Shown here: piece after piece, positions 15,974 through 24,091 of the stretch
Position numbering within the stretch: the first letter of the stretch is position 1
How the letters are laid out: each line of letters starts with the position of its first letter
Source: CAYFUF01 sp964394795
GTDB lineage: Bacteria; Bacillota; Clostridia; Tissierellales; Peptoniphilaceae
Length of the DNA stretch: 38,267 nt
Direction of reading: 5' to 3'
Assembly (NCBI GenBank): GCA_964394795.1
Contig: CAYMYX010000013.1
Span: forward strand, 1 to 38,267
Program-made: the position numbers and the translations under genes
Notes under the pieces: generated by a model
The model's input: only the letters and a program-made list of their open reading frames with translations
The model's database searches: none
Told to the model about the DNA's origin: nothing

Positions 15974-16831
15974 CTACCAGTCGATGGCATTCTCGTAGAT
16001 GCTAATCGTTGCTGCACAGGCAATTGCGGAGAGGAGAACTTGGAAGCCCAAGGCGATAATGTGGAGGCCGAGAACATTGCCGCCCGGGGTGCTCATGGCC
16101 AGACTCCAAAGGGCTAAATGGTAATTGTTGTTAAAGTTGACTCCGCTAGCTTGGCTGAGGGAGAAAGTTTCCAGATTGAGAAAGTGGGGTGCTTGGCTCA
16201 CGATTTGTAAGCAAAGGAAGGTCATAGCACCATAAACAAGGAGGAAGATTACCACATCGATAAGGTGGAGAATCGTTGTTGTCACCGGTGGGTTTTCCTT
16301 GTTGCGGAAGAGGTAGGCTCGTCTCAAGGTCTGAATCATCCACAGCAAGAGGAAGGCGGTTATGACTTGGAAGAAGATGGAAACCGAAATGGTGATGACG
16401 GGCCATACACCCATCCTTGAAAAGCTGGCAAAAACCAGACCGACCATGCGGTTGCTGGTTGCCGATGCTTGGAGAAAGCCGGCTATTACTTCCACCACCA
16501 AGACCAGAATGAGGGAAGCCATCAAGGTAAGCACCTTTGAAAAGACGAGAGAACTGCCTTCCAAAGGAATAAGGTGTTTCCACTGATCCCTGCCCTCGTC
16601 ATACTCTCCCCAAAAGGCTTTCAAACCCTGGAGAACGAAGGGAACCCATAGGATGATGTGGGACAAGATATCCAAGGCCCTGATGACCACGGATTGTACG
16701 GCTGGTCCGGCGATAGTTACCTGCCTATTGTTCAGGAGAAAAACTACCCATTGGACGAGGCCGAAGAGGATAATAGAGACGAGCATGCCTGCCAGCCCCT
16801 TGGTAAAATCACGTTTGAATACACTAAACAT
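15974..16831 (-). CDS. ABC-2 type permease of the GntR-linked ABC system
   Basis: This integral membrane protein of about 285 residues has six or seven hydrophobic segments, beginning with GLAGMLVSIILFGLVQWVVF and ending with the helix around LLSAIACAATISIYENA. The stretch GEYDEGRDQWKHLIPL following the second helix resembles the cytoplasmic coupling region of YtrC/D-like and bacitracin-type ABC-2 permeases. The start at 16831 is set by AGGAG just upstream, overlapping the end of the ATPase gene; a reading to 16870 would overlap it by 38 bases. With the adjacent ATPase and GntR regulator it forms a three-gene export-type cassette, substrate unknown. Confidence 0.83.
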   Translation of the reverse strand: MFSVFKRDFTKGLAGMLVSIILFGLVQWVVFLLNNRQVTIAGPAVQSVVIRALDILSHIILWVPFVLQGLKAFWGEYDEGRDQWKHLIPLEGSSLVFSKVLTLMASLILVLVVEVIAGFLQASATSNRMVGLVFASFSRMGVWPVITISVSIFFQVITAFLLLWMIQTLRRAYLFRNKENPPVTTTILHLIDVVIFLLVYGAMTFLCLQIVSQAPHFLNLETFSLSQASGVNFNNNYHLALWSLAMSTPGGNVLGLHIIALGFQVLLSAIACAATISIYENAIDW

Positions 16832-16832
16832 G

Positions 16833-17609
16833 TTAGCTCCTAGCAAAAATCTCTTTGTAAGTATCGTCAATGGTTAAGCCCCTATCTTTACGGATAGCTT
16901 CCGCTAGGGCAAACTCCACGATTCTTCCTTCCTTGAGGAAGCAGACATAGTCAAAAATCCGCTCCAAATCCCGTACTTGGTGAGTGGAAATAATCATGGT
17001 GGCTTCGTCGCCGATACTGTCGATAATGATGTCAAGAATTTGGTCACGAACCAGTGGATCTACGCCGCCTAGGGGTTCGTCCAAAAGATAGAGGTCGGCT
17101 TTGCGGCTTAATGCTAAGGAAACCGCCAAGCGGTCTTTGTAGCCTTTGGATAAGGACTTGACCTTAGTTCGTGCCGGTATCTGGAGGCGGTCGACCAAAT
17201 CATCGAATTTCGCCTGATCAAAATCTTCATAAAAGCGGATAAAGTTTTTCCGCAAACTGGCGATACTATCGGTATCCTCCAAGATGGTTTGATCAGGCAG
17301 ATAGCTGACTTTGCTCTTGGTTTCCCCGCCAAAGGGAACGCCGTTTACATAGGCCTCTCCTCCGGTAGGATGGATTAAACCAGCAAGTATTTTAAGCAGA
17401 GTAGTTTTACCGGCGCCGTTGGGACCAAGTAGGCCCATGACATGGCCCTTAGGGAGGACCAAATTGAGGTCATCAAGGATTCGCTTCCCCGCCCGCTTCT
17501 TCGTCAGATGGTTGACCTCCAAGCAAAGGCCATCCTTACTGTAAAGGACCTCTGTTCTTCCCGTCACGCCCTGTTCTTCTATTGTTGGCTCAACCTTGAA
17601 CTTCGACAT
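16833..17609 (-). CDS. ABC transporter ATP-binding protein (YtrB-like)
   Basis: The nucleotide-binding subunit of an ABC-2 exporter has Walker A GLLGPNGAGKTTLLKIL near residue 55, the signature LSKGYKDRLAVSLALSRKA, Walker B DLYLLDEPLGGVDP and the H-loop STHQVRDLERI. The start ATG 17609 has AAGGGAG 9 bases upstream; another ATG at 17618 overlaps that signal and is unlikely. It overlaps the GntR gene by 20 bases and ends 1 base before the permease start. The arrangement GntR-ATPase-permease matches YtrA-YtrB-type systems, which respond to cell-wall antibiotics in Bacillus; the parallel is by context. Confidence 0.92.
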   Translation of the reverse strand: MSKFKVEPTIEEQGVTGRTEVLYSKDGLCLEVNHLTKKRAGKRILDDLNLVLPKGHVMGLLGPNGAGKTTLLKILAGLIHPTGGEAYVNGVPFGGETKSKVSYLPDQTILEDTDSIASLRKNFIRFYEDFDQAKFDDLVDRLQIPARTKVKSLSKGYKDRLAVSLALSRKADLYLLDEPLGGVDPLVRDQILDIIIDSIGDEATMIISTHQVRDLERIFDYVCFLKEGRIVEFALAEAIRKDRGLTIDDTYKEIFARS

Positions 17610-17958
17610 AGTTGACATCTCCCTTGTTTACCACACTCTTGATCGCTTTGTTGGTATCGATACCGATTTCTGCGCTCGCCCGTAAAAAGTCCCGAACGAG
17701 ACTCTCCTGCATGGATTGCCGCAAGTCTTCAATAATATTGACATCATTCGTGACAAAGTGGTTCGCTTCTTGGTCCCGCCACAGGATTCCTTGGACGGTG
17801 AACTGCTGGATGACCTGATTCACGATATTGATATTGACTTTATACCTTTTGGCGAGGCCCTTGCTAGGTTCCAGCATGTCCCCTGGTCTTATTTGTCCGG
17901 AGAGGATGGCTTTAGTTAAAAGCCTGGTAATCTCCTGATTTACTGTCGACTCGTACAT
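17590..17958 (-). CDS. GntR family transcriptional regulator (YtrA subfamily)
   Basis: This 122-residue repressor-type protein has a winged helix (about residues 8-75: EITRLLTKAILSGQIRPGDML, then SKGLAKRYKVNINIVNQVIQQF) and only a short helical tail, the YtrA form lacking a large effector domain. AAGGAG before ATG 17958 supports the start. It is the first gene of the ABC cassette and probably represses it; the inverted repeat TTACC-N7-GGTAA at 18004-18020 near its promoter is a candidate operator. Confidence 0.9.
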   Translation of the reverse strand: MYESTVNQEITRLLTKAILSGQIRPGDMLEPSKGLAKRYKVNINIVNQVIQQFTVQGILWRDQEANHFVTNDVNIIEDLRQSMQESLVRDFLRASAEIGIDTNKAIKSVVNKGDVNYVEVQG

Positions 17959-18003
17959 CCTTGACTCCTTCTATCATCTCATCAACGGTTTATAGCATTT
18001 ATA

Positions 18004-18020
18004 TTACCACACTAGGGTAA
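18004..18020. promoter_or_regulatory. Candidate GntR operator (TTACC-N7-GGTAA)
   Basis: A perfect 5-bp inverted repeat with a 7-base spacer lies 46 bases upstream of the gntR start. On the minus strand it overlaps TGGTAATAT, a possible extended -10 for the ABC cassette. It also lies 18 bases before the -35 box of the divergent DHFR promoter. Autoregulation by YtrA-type proteins is common in the family. Confidence 0.4.
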
Positions 18021-18037
18021 GCTTAACGGGTAGTACC

Positions 18038-18064
18038 TTGAATTTTTTGCAAAAGATGTATAAT
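18038..18064 (+). promoter_or_regulatory. Promoter of the DHFR gene
   Basis: TTGAAT (18038-18043) and a perfect TATAAT (18059-18064) are separated by 15 bases, slightly short. The predicted start gives a leader of about 24 bases to the TTG start codon. Confidence 0.6.
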
Positions 18065-18094
18065 AGATAAAGCATAAAAAGAAAGGTGTGAATT

Positions 18095-18616
18095 TTGAAA
18101 CTCATTTTTGCAACAGACATTAACTTTGCCATCGGCTTGGATGGAGACATGCTATTTTCGATTCCTGAAGACCTTGCCCGTTTTCGTAGGTTTACCGAAG
18201 GTAATATTGTCGTTATGGGAAGAAAAACTTTAGAATCCTTACCGAACTCGGCTCCTTTGGCGAATCGAACCAACATCGTAGTAAGCTCCCAGAATGATTC
18301 CCTTCCCGAAGGTGTCATTCAGGTCAAGTCCCTTGACGACTTGGCGGAGACGATTGATGCAGTTAACGAAAACAAAGATAAAGAAGTTTTCCTCATCGGC
18401 GGTGGCGCTCTCGTCGCAGATCTCTTAGAGCAGGTGAACGAAGCCTATATTACCATGTACCATAAGGACTACAGAAAAGCGGACACTTGGATTCCGAATT
18501 TAGAAGCCGATCCGGCTTGGCGTTTGGAATCCGAATCAGAAAAGTTCCCCTTCGAAGATAGTTACTATACCTTCCGTCTGTACAAGAGAATCGAGAAGGC
18601 CAATAGCAAAGGCTAA
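18095..18616 (+). CDS. dfrA: Dihydrofolate reductase (TTG start)
   Basis: DHFR reduces dihydrofolate to tetrahydrofolate with NADPH, for thymidylate, purine and Met synthesis. The 173-residue protein begins MKLIFATDINFAIGLDGDMLFSIPEDLARF, with the substrate-binding acidic residue in IPEDLARF, followed by VVMGRKTLESLP, NIVVS and the GGGALVADLL nucleotide-binding turn. Translation starts at TTG, with GAAAGGTG upstream; no in-frame ATG gives the conserved first strand. The gene stands alone, and thymidylate synthase, its usual partner, is not in this window. Confidence 0.94.
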   Translation: MKLIFATDINFAIGLDGDMLFSIPEDLARFRRFTEGNIVVMGRKTLESLPNSAPLANRTNIVVSSQNDSLPEGVIQVKSLDDLAETIDAVNENKDKEVFLIGGGALVADLLEQVNEAYITMYHKDYRKADTWIPNLEADPAWRLESESEKFPFEDSYYTFRLYKRIEKANSKG

Positions 18617-18637
18617 AGAATATACAAGAATAATAAG

Positions 18638-18727
18638 AACCCCCCAAACTCGTATAATGACCCCCTATAGTTGGAATAAAAAACCAACTTTAGGGGGTCA
18701 CTCAACGTTACAGTTTGGGGGTTTTTT
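18638..18727 (+). terminator. Nested double-hairpin terminator after DHFR
   Basis: Outer arms AACCCCCCAAACT (18638-18650) and AGTTTGGGGGTT (18712-18723), followed by a T run to 18727, make a strong terminator. Inside its loop sits a complete 43-bp palindrome (18658-18700). On the minus strand the outer hairpin is followed by TTCTTATTATT, so it may also stop the converging ABC operon. Confidence 0.8.
18658..18700. repeat. 43-bp palindrome, second copy
   Basis: TGACCCCCTATAGTTGG, a 9-base A-rich loop and CCAACTTTAGGGGGTCA. Length, arm length (17) and loop length (9) are identical to the copy at 259-301, and the arms share most positions. It ends in TGA/TCA, like IS3-family termini. Confidence 0.65.
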
Positions 18728-18739
18728 ATAATCAAATGA

Positions 18740-19918
18740 TTAGGCTTCTTGCTTTCGAATTCTCCTCCATATTACAGTGGCGAGGAGCGCGGCAACCGTC
18801 ATGAGAACCATCACCAGCAAGTTAAAGTAGTAAGGGCTTAAATCATAGTTGGCGAGTCTAGAACTTTCAAAGATATATTCCAAATTGGACACATCCCAAT
18901 AACTTGGTGTGATCCGAGAGACTTCAAGTAGGGGTTCCCATAAGAGTGACCGATCGACAAAGACGCCTGTAGCAAAGGAAATCACCACACTAAAGAGGGT
19001 TCCAAAGAAGTTCATTGCTTTTGTCGTCGGGAAAATATTAGCTAGAAGGAGGACAAGGGCACTGGTTGCTAGCACATGCACCAAACTGGATAGCGTCATC
19101 AGCTGTGTTGCCTTGTTAGCCCAAGGAGTTAGCCCGCTGAAATAGAAGGCTGGTATCAGAAATATTGCCCAGATGAGAATGTTGAGCATAAAGGAAGCTA
19201 GTACGACTTGCAGCTCTCTTTTCATCTCGGAGAATCCACTGACGACGTCTCTCCTCTTCATCTTCTTTTCTTCCATGGTAGTAATAATTTCGCCACCAAC
19301 TGTGAAGGCAAGAGAAATCATCGGATAGATTAAAAAGGCCATAAGGATGCGATAGCTTTCCAGCTGCTTTCCACCTTCAGATCCTTCCTCTTGGATGAGC
19401 TTTGACTCGACGTCATTTGCGAGAACTTGGTCCATTTCACTCAGAATCCAGTCTCGGTTTTCCTCTTGTACTTCTCCACCAAAGGAGACTCGATAGGCAT
19501 CATATGTGGTAAGGAAGGATTGAACCTGACTGTCACCAATTGAACTGATTCTTTCATCTGCAGAGACGATGGTTTTTAAACCGCTCTTCTGCCCTTGATC
19601 CAGAGCCTCTTGAAACCCCTCTGGGATGATAATGGCGTAGTCAAGCCAACCTTCAAAGATAGCATCTTTAATTTTGTCTTCTTCTTCCTCGATGTCGACA
19701 TGTCTGTTGCTATTTAACAGATGACTCGTCAGTTTTTTGGAGACTTCGGATTGGTCGTGATCAAAGATGGCGACATCCATTGCGACGATTTCCATCTCCG
19801 TATTGGTCGACGTCGGTGGTGCGATGAGGAGGAAGATACCAAAGAACATGGCCACCGTTGTAATAATTCGTGTGCGCTTAAATTGTAGAATGCGGAAGAA
19901 AAGTTTAAAGGCTTTCAT
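18740..19918 (-). CDS. ABC-2 type permease, second of pair
   Basis: This 392-residue permease (ABC2_membrane_3/NatB-like) has one N-terminal helix (about residues 18-36, TTVAMFFGIFLLIAPP), a large extracytoplasmic domain of about 165 residues, and a C-terminal bundle of five helices ending with VMTVAALLATVIWRR. AAAGGAGG lies 6 bases before ATG 19918, and the gene overlaps the preceding permease by 14 bases. Its converging neighbour is DHFR, with the nested terminator between. With the adjacent permease and ATPase it should form a heterodimeric exporter; possible substrates are drugs, peptides or lipids. Confidence 0.88.
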   Translation of the reverse strand: MKAFKLFFRILQFKRTRIITTVAMFFGIFLLIAPPTSTNTEMEIVAMDVAIFDHDQSEVSKKLTSHLLNSNRHVDIEEEEDKIKDAIFEGWLDYAIIIPEGFQEALDQGQKSGLKTIVSADERISSIGDSQVQSFLTTYDAYRVSFGGEVQEENRDWILSEMDQVLANDVESKLIQEEGSEGGKQLESYRILMAFLIYPMISLAFTVGGEIITTMEEKKMKRRDVVSGFSEMKRELQVVLASFMLNILIWAIFLIPAFYFSGLTPWANKATQLMTLSSLVHVLATSALVLLLANIFPTTKAMNFFGTLFSVVISFATGVFVDRSLLWEPLLEVSRITPSYWDVSNLEYIFESSRLANYDLSPYYFNLLVMVLMTVAALLATVIWRRIRKQEA

Positions 19919-21104
19919 ACTGATCCTCCTTTACGAGTAGAGAGGTGATGATAAGGCCAATCACAATGTAAAGAGCAAGGCCAATCAATTGATCATAGTA
20001 GCGGCTACCGATACCTTCAACAGCCAAAGCATAAAGACCATTTGTTACGCGGCCTAGGGGGTTGTAATTATGCAGCCAAGGAACGTTCACCATAACTACT
20101 TCGTGGACCACTTCACTCATCATCCCTGAGGCTGCGCCAAAAAGTAGCGGTAAACCGATGGCAAAAGCTGATTTGATGCCGTTGCCTTTGAAGATGCTAC
20201 CGATGACACAACCGGTGACGATTGATGCCAGAGTCCCTAACCAGATCAGGACCAGGTTGGCCAAGTGCTGGTCTCCCGGCTTCATCCCAAGAAAGAGTAC
20301 GTAAGCATAGGTGAAGGAGACGAGGACAAGGTGAACGCTGCTCCGAGCAAGAAAGCTGGCAAGAAAGTGCCTCTTCTTTGGTACGGGCGACACGCTTTTT
20401 CTCATCGATTGTTTCGACAGATCAGCTTGAACCGAATCGACAACATCCAGTCCTGAAGAAACTGGAAAGAAGGCAAGGTAACCTAATACGGAGAAGATAA
20501 AAATCTGCATGGAATTGATCCCTTCCACGCGTCCTTCCTCTGTAAAGTCGCTGGCATTCTGGCTCAGCTGTGCCATCGCTTCAGGATCAAAACTTTCCAT
20601 TGGGATATCCCCATTTTGAAGGCCACTTTCAATTGACCCCGCCACATTATTTATGGTGGAGTAGGCCTTAGCAAGGCCATCGACTAAGGTTGGCAAGTAA
20701 CCTACTTGGTAAGTCATCTCAAACTCCAACTCTTCCTTGGGAAGAAAGATGGCGTCAATTTTCTTATCTAATAGGAATTGTTTTGCTTCTTCATGGGAGT
20801 TCATTTCCGTATAAAGAACCAGAGGGTCTTCTTCAAGCTCCTTTGTTGCTTTAAGTTCATCATCAACGAATGTGGCTTCTTGGCCTCCCGCTTCCTCGAG
20901 AAAGCTAAGGACCTCTTCGGTTTGCACTTCCTCAATAATGGCGACTCGGAGTGTTGGTAGCTCAATCGCGTCCTCATTTAATAGAGAAGATAAAGCGAGG
21001 TAGAAAAAAGTGACGAAGGCAAGGGGAAAGGCAACGAGCCAAACGATAGAATCTCTATTGCGAATATAGGTAAGAAATTCATAGCGGAGAAGGTGGTTAC
21101 GCAT
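19905..21104 (-). CDS. ABC-2 type permease, first of pair
   Basis: This 399-residue permease has the same design as its downstream partner: an N-terminal helix (SIVWLVAFPLAFVTFFYLAL, about residues 19-38), a long extracytoplasmic domain rich in Glu/Asp (about 45-205), then five or six helices including QIFIFSVLGYLAFFPVSSG and a C-terminal YIVIGLIITSLLV. The two share design but little identity, so they probably heterodimerise. ATG 21104 overlaps the end of the ATPase gene by 8 bases, with AAAGGAG about 12 bases upstream. Confidence 0.88.
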   Translation of the reverse strand: MRNHLLRYEFLTYIRNRDSIVWLVAFPLAFVTFFYLALSSLLNEDAIELPTLRVAIIEEVQTEEVLSFLEEAGGQEATFVDDELKATKELEEDPLVLYTEMNSHEEAKQFLLDKKIDAIFLPKEELEFEMTYQVGYLPTLVDGLAKAYSTINNVAGSIESGLQNGDIPMESFDPEAMAQLSQNASDFTEEGRVEGINSMQIFIFSVLGYLAFFPVSSGLDVVDSVQADLSKQSMRKSVSPVPKKRHFLASFLARSSVHLVLVSFTYAYVLFLGMKPGDQHLANLVLIWLGTLASIVTGCVIGSIFKGNGIKSAFAIGLPLLFGAASGMMSEVVHEVVMVNVPWLHNYNPLGRVTNGLYALAVEGIGSRYYDQLIGLALYIVIGLIITSLLVKEDQYESL

Positions 21105-22089
21105 GGTCTCTCAACTCCTTTCCGGTAATTTCGAGGAAGACATCATTCAATGTTGGCTGCTCACTTGCTACAGAAACCGGCTCGACTCCCTTCTTCTCAA
21201 GATAGTGTAAAACGGAGAGTAGGCCTTGGCTTCCTTGCTTAACCTGCATAGACAAGTTACCTTCGCTCAAATGAATGGAGACAACGTCGGGTCTTTCTTC
21301 GAGTTCTTTTACCATTTCTTCGGTAATATCGTAGGAGACAATTTCTATGGTTTCGCCGATGGAGCTCATTTCGATGATTTCCTTGCTCGCTCCTTCCACG
21401 AGAACCTTGCCGTGGTCTAAGATGGCCAATTGATCGCAGAGAAATTCAATCTCCTCCATATAGTGGGAGGTGTAAATTACCGTAGCACCATCGCGATTGA
21501 GCTCTTTAATTCCTTCCAGTATGCTGTTTCTCGATTGGGGGTCGACAGCGACGGTAGGTTCGTCAAGAAAGATCAAACGGGGGCGGTGAGCAATGCCACA
21601 GGCAAGATTCAACCTTCTCAGCAAGCCACCTGACAACTTACTCGGATGAAATTTGCGGAAGTCTTTTAGTTGGACAAAGTCGATGGCCCAATCCACGTGC
21701 TCTTTTCTCTTTTCTTTGTCTGAAATATATAAGCCGCAGAAGTAATCGATGTTCTCCTCAACAGTTAACTCCTCGTAGACCGCTGGCTCTTGAGGAACGA
21801 GACCAATCTGCTGCTTGATTTTCGCTGCGTTCTTACTCATTTCCTCGCCGAAAATTTCGACAGTGCCGTTGTCATAACGGAGTAGCGCGAGGATACAGTG
21901 GATAAGGGTTGTCTTGCCGGACCCGTTAGGCCCCAGGAGACCGAATATTTGACCTTCTTTCACCGTCAGGCTTAGATGGTCCACTGCAACCAGTTCCTTG
22001 TAGCGCTTGACTAGGTCACTGACTTCGATAATGGTATTCTCTTTGATTCTCGGTTCGGTTTGCTTGGTAGGGTCTATAGTTTGGGTCAT
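21097..22089 (-). CDS. ABC transporter ATP-binding protein (NatA/CcmA-like)
   Basis: This 330-residue ATPase has Walker A GLLGPNGSGKTTLIHCIL near residue 52, Q-loop VPQEPAVYEELTVEENI, signature LSGGLLRRLNLACGIAHRP, Walker B LIFLDEPTVAVDP and H-loop YTSHYMEEIEFL. The C-terminal extra domain (about 235-330) ends QPTLNDVFLEITGKELRD, typical of drug/Na+ exporter ATPases. AAAGGAGG sits 5 bases before ATG 22089. It heads a three-gene operon divergent from the histidine kinase-response regulator pair, which suggests control by that pair. Confidence 0.93.
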   Translation of the reverse strand: MTQTIDPTKQTEPRIKENTIIEVSDLVKRYKELVAVDHLSLTVKEGQIFGLLGPNGSGKTTLIHCILALLRYDNGTVEIFGEEMSKNAAKIKQQIGLVPQEPAVYEELTVEENIDYFCGLYISDKEKRKEHVDWAIDFVQLKDFRKFHPSKLSGGLLRRLNLACGIAHRPRLIFLDEPTVAVDPQSRNSILEGIKELNRDGATVIYTSHYMEEIEFLCDQLAILDHGKVLVEGASKEIIEMSSIGETIEIVSYDITEEMVKELEERPDVVSIHLSEGNLSMQVKQGSQGLLSVLHYLEKKGVEPVSVASEQPTLNDVFLEITGKELRDHA

Positions 22090-22116
22090 ATCGTCCTCCT
22101 TTGCCTTCTTGCTTCA

Positions 22117-22146
22117 TTGCATTATTCAGCTTGCTAACGTTATAAT
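22117..22146 (+). promoter_or_regulatory. Candidate promoter of the two-component operon
   Basis: A perfect TATAAT (22141-22146) follows TTGCAT (22117-22122) at an 18-base spacing. The reverse strand offers TATTAT at nearly the same place for the ABC operon, so the two promoters may overlap face to face. Confidence 0.35.
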
Positions 22147-22192
22147 ACTGATAATCAGAGCGTTATAGAAGTGAGTTTTATCACCACTTTGT

Positions 22193-22204
22193 TGACAAAT
22201 GTCA
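22193..22204. promoter_or_regulatory. Palindrome TGACAAATGTCA, candidate response-regulator site
   Basis: This imperfect-centre palindrome (TGACA-AA-TGTCA) lies in the 166-base gap between divergent ABC and kinase operons, about 60 bases upstream of the possible ABC start site. Position and symmetry suit a dimeric NarL/LuxR-type regulator. Binding by the adjacent regulator is inference. Confidence 0.4.
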
Positions 22205-22255
22205 TCACTTTTCTCCAAGAAGTCGCAATGGAAGTGTCGAGAAAGGATTTACAAG

Positions 22256-23374
22256 ATGAGCCACTTAATTAATTGGTTATTATTAAATGTCCTTTCCTAC
22301 CTCCATGCCTACCTTTATCTGGATGAGCAGGTAGATATGGTACTCCTCCTGGTCATCTTTAATATTAGCGCCGGCGCCTTCCTAGTATTTCTCTTCAGTT
22401 CTCCAGATAAAAGTATCCAAAAGGAAAGAAGAATCAAACTTCCCTATGATCTCATTTTGGCGGCAACGATACTCTTAAGTTTCGTATTAAACACCTACAT
22501 CATAGGAATCATTTCGGTTGCGCCCATCCTCTTTTATTTCCAGCAGAAGAAAACCTATTACCTACTTATCTTTCCCGCCCTACTTTTAGAATGGTATGCC
22601 CAGCAATCCATCAGCACCTGGATTCTTTTTCTGACCCTAATCCTTTTGGCCATCTGGCTGTCCTCCCTCAGCCGGTCTTACCAAAAAGCCTACAATCGGT
22701 ATATAGAAACGACGGATAAGGCGAAGACGGACATCACCCTCTTAAAGAGACGGAACCAACAGGAGGCTGAATCCTATACGGTAGCAAGGCGGAATGCTGT
22801 CCTTCAAGAGAGAAACCGAATCGCAAGGGAGATTCATGATAATGTCGGCCACAGGCTTACCTCGGCCATTCTCCAAGTCAGCGCATTGGAACTTGTCTCC
22901 GACCAACCAGCTGCCTTAGGGCAAATTCATACAACGTTAGAGGAGGCCATGGAGGATGTCCGTACCAGTGTCCACGCCATCCACGCTGACTCGCTTTCCA
23001 TCCGTGAAGAAATTGAACAGATTGCTAAGGATTTTCGCTTCTGCCCGGTCTACGCTAGCGTCGCTATCGACCAACAACCTTCCCAAGAAAGTCACTACGC
23101 TATTATCCTAATCATCCGTGAGGCCTTGGTGAATGTAGCAAAACACTCCAACGCGACGAGGGTCACCATCAGCCTTAAACAATGGGGGAAGTTTCATCAC
23201 CTCATCATTGCGGACAATGGCACCGTGAACGAGGGCAAACTAAAGAACGATGGCATGGGGCTGCTGTCCATGGAAGAACGGGTCCAAACTCTAGGAGGTA
23301 GCCTCCATATCAACCAGGAGAATGGCTACCATATCTTTATTCGAATCCCACTAGCTAAGGAGGACATTGCATGA
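22256..23374 (+). CDS. Sensor histidine kinase (HisKA_3, DesK/NarL type)
   Basis: The 372-residue kinase has four or five N-terminal membrane helices with hardly any extracytoplasmic loop (about residues 5-135), implying that it senses within the membrane or through the transporter. A coiled linker (about 140-185) leads to the dimerisation domain, with ERNRIAREIHDNVGHRL and phosphoacceptor H194. The HATPase_c domain shows REALVNVAKHSNATRV (N box), ADNG and DGMGLLSMEERVQTLGG (G boxes). The start ATG 22256 has AGAAAGGA 8 bases upstream; a reading to 22199 has no such site. It overlaps the regulator gene by 4 bases. Confidence 0.92.
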   Translation: MSHLINWLLLNVLSYLHAYLYLDEQVDMVLLLVIFNISAGAFLVFLFSSPDKSIQKERRIKLPYDLILAATILLSFVLNTYIIGIISVAPILFYFQQKKTYYLLIFPALLLEWYAQQSISTWILFLTLILLAIWLSSLSRSYQKAYNRYIETTDKAKTDITLLKRRNQQEAESYTVARRNAVLQERNRIAREIHDNVGHRLTSAILQVSALELVSDQPAALGQIHTTLEEAMEDVRTSVHAIHADSLSIREEIEQIAKDFRFCPVYASVAIDQQPSQESHYAIILIIREALVNVAKHSNATRVTISLKQWGKFHHLIIADNGTVNEGKLKNDGMGLLSMEERVQTLGGSLHINQENGYHIFIRIPLAKEDIA

Positions 23375-24018
23375 AAATCATTATTATTGATGATGATCCG
23401 ATCGTCTGTGAAAGTCTGCGGATGATCACCGAAATGGGGTCTAAAAAGAGCAACGGTGAAGAAATCACCGTGGTCGCCATAGGTCACGACGGTAACGAGG
23501 CCCTATCTCTCTACCACCGCCACCAACCGGACATCCTCCTTCTAGATATACAAATGAAAGAGAAAAATGGGTTGGACGCCGCCGAAGAAGTCCTTGCCCG
23601 CTATCCCGAAGCCAAGATTCTCTTTCTCACCACCTTTCTGGATAACGAGTACATCATCTCCGCCCTAAGGATGGGGGCTAAGGGTTACTTGGTCAAATCG
23701 GATGTCGCCAGCGTCCTCCCCGCCCTTTACGCCATTCGAAGCAAGCAGTATGTCTTTGGTGATGAAATCATCGACAAGCTGCCTAGCCTCTTGCAAGATA
23801 ATCCCCTGGATGAGAAAGCTGGGACTTTCTTTAACGACCTCAGCGAAAAGGAATGGGCCATCGTAGAGCTGGTGGGCCAAGGTCTGAACACGAAGGAGAT
23901 TGCCAGCGCCCTCCACTTCAGTGAGGGAACTGTCCGAAATTACCTGTCAGTGATTTTAGAAAAGTTGGGCCTTCGGGACCGGACTCAGTTAGCCGTTGCC
24001 TACTACAAGTACAAATAA
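23371..24018 (+). CDS. NarL/LuxR-family response regulator
   Basis: This 215-residue regulator has a receiver domain (1-130) with acidic pocket DDD at 7-9, phosphoacceptor D59 in ILLLDIQM, T in FLTTF and K in YLVKSD. The C-terminal LuxR-type HTH is LSEKEWAIVELVGQGLN then TKEIASALHFSEGTVRNYL. GTAAGGAGG-like signal (CTAAGGAGG) precedes the ATG, which overlaps the kinase stop as ATGA. The likely target is the divergent ABC export operon, in the manner of YvfTU/YvfRS or NatKR/NatAB; the target is inference from position. Confidence 0.94.
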   Translation: MKIIIIDDDPIVCESLRMITEMGSKKSNGEEITVVAIGHDGNEALSLYHRHQPDILLLDIQMKEKNGLDAAEEVLARYPEAKILFLTTFLDNEYIISALRMGAKGYLVKSDVASVLPALYAIRSKQYVFGDEIIDKLPSLLQDNPLDEKAGTFFNDLSEKEWAIVELVGQGLNTKEIASALHFSEGTVRNYLSVILEKLGLRDRTQLAVAYYKYK

Positions 24019-24031
24019 ATTCATAAAAAGT

Positions 24032-24077
24032 GAGGGTATCTTGCCAGTTGGTGACCGGCGAGATACCCTCTTTTCTT
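24032..24077 (+). terminator. Terminator after the response regulator
   Basis: GAGGGTATCTTGCC pairs with GGCGAGATACCCTC and is followed by TTTTCTT. It separates the regulator from the converging helicase-nuclease gene. Confidence 0.88.
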
Positions 24078-24091
24078 AAGATTTTATGCCA

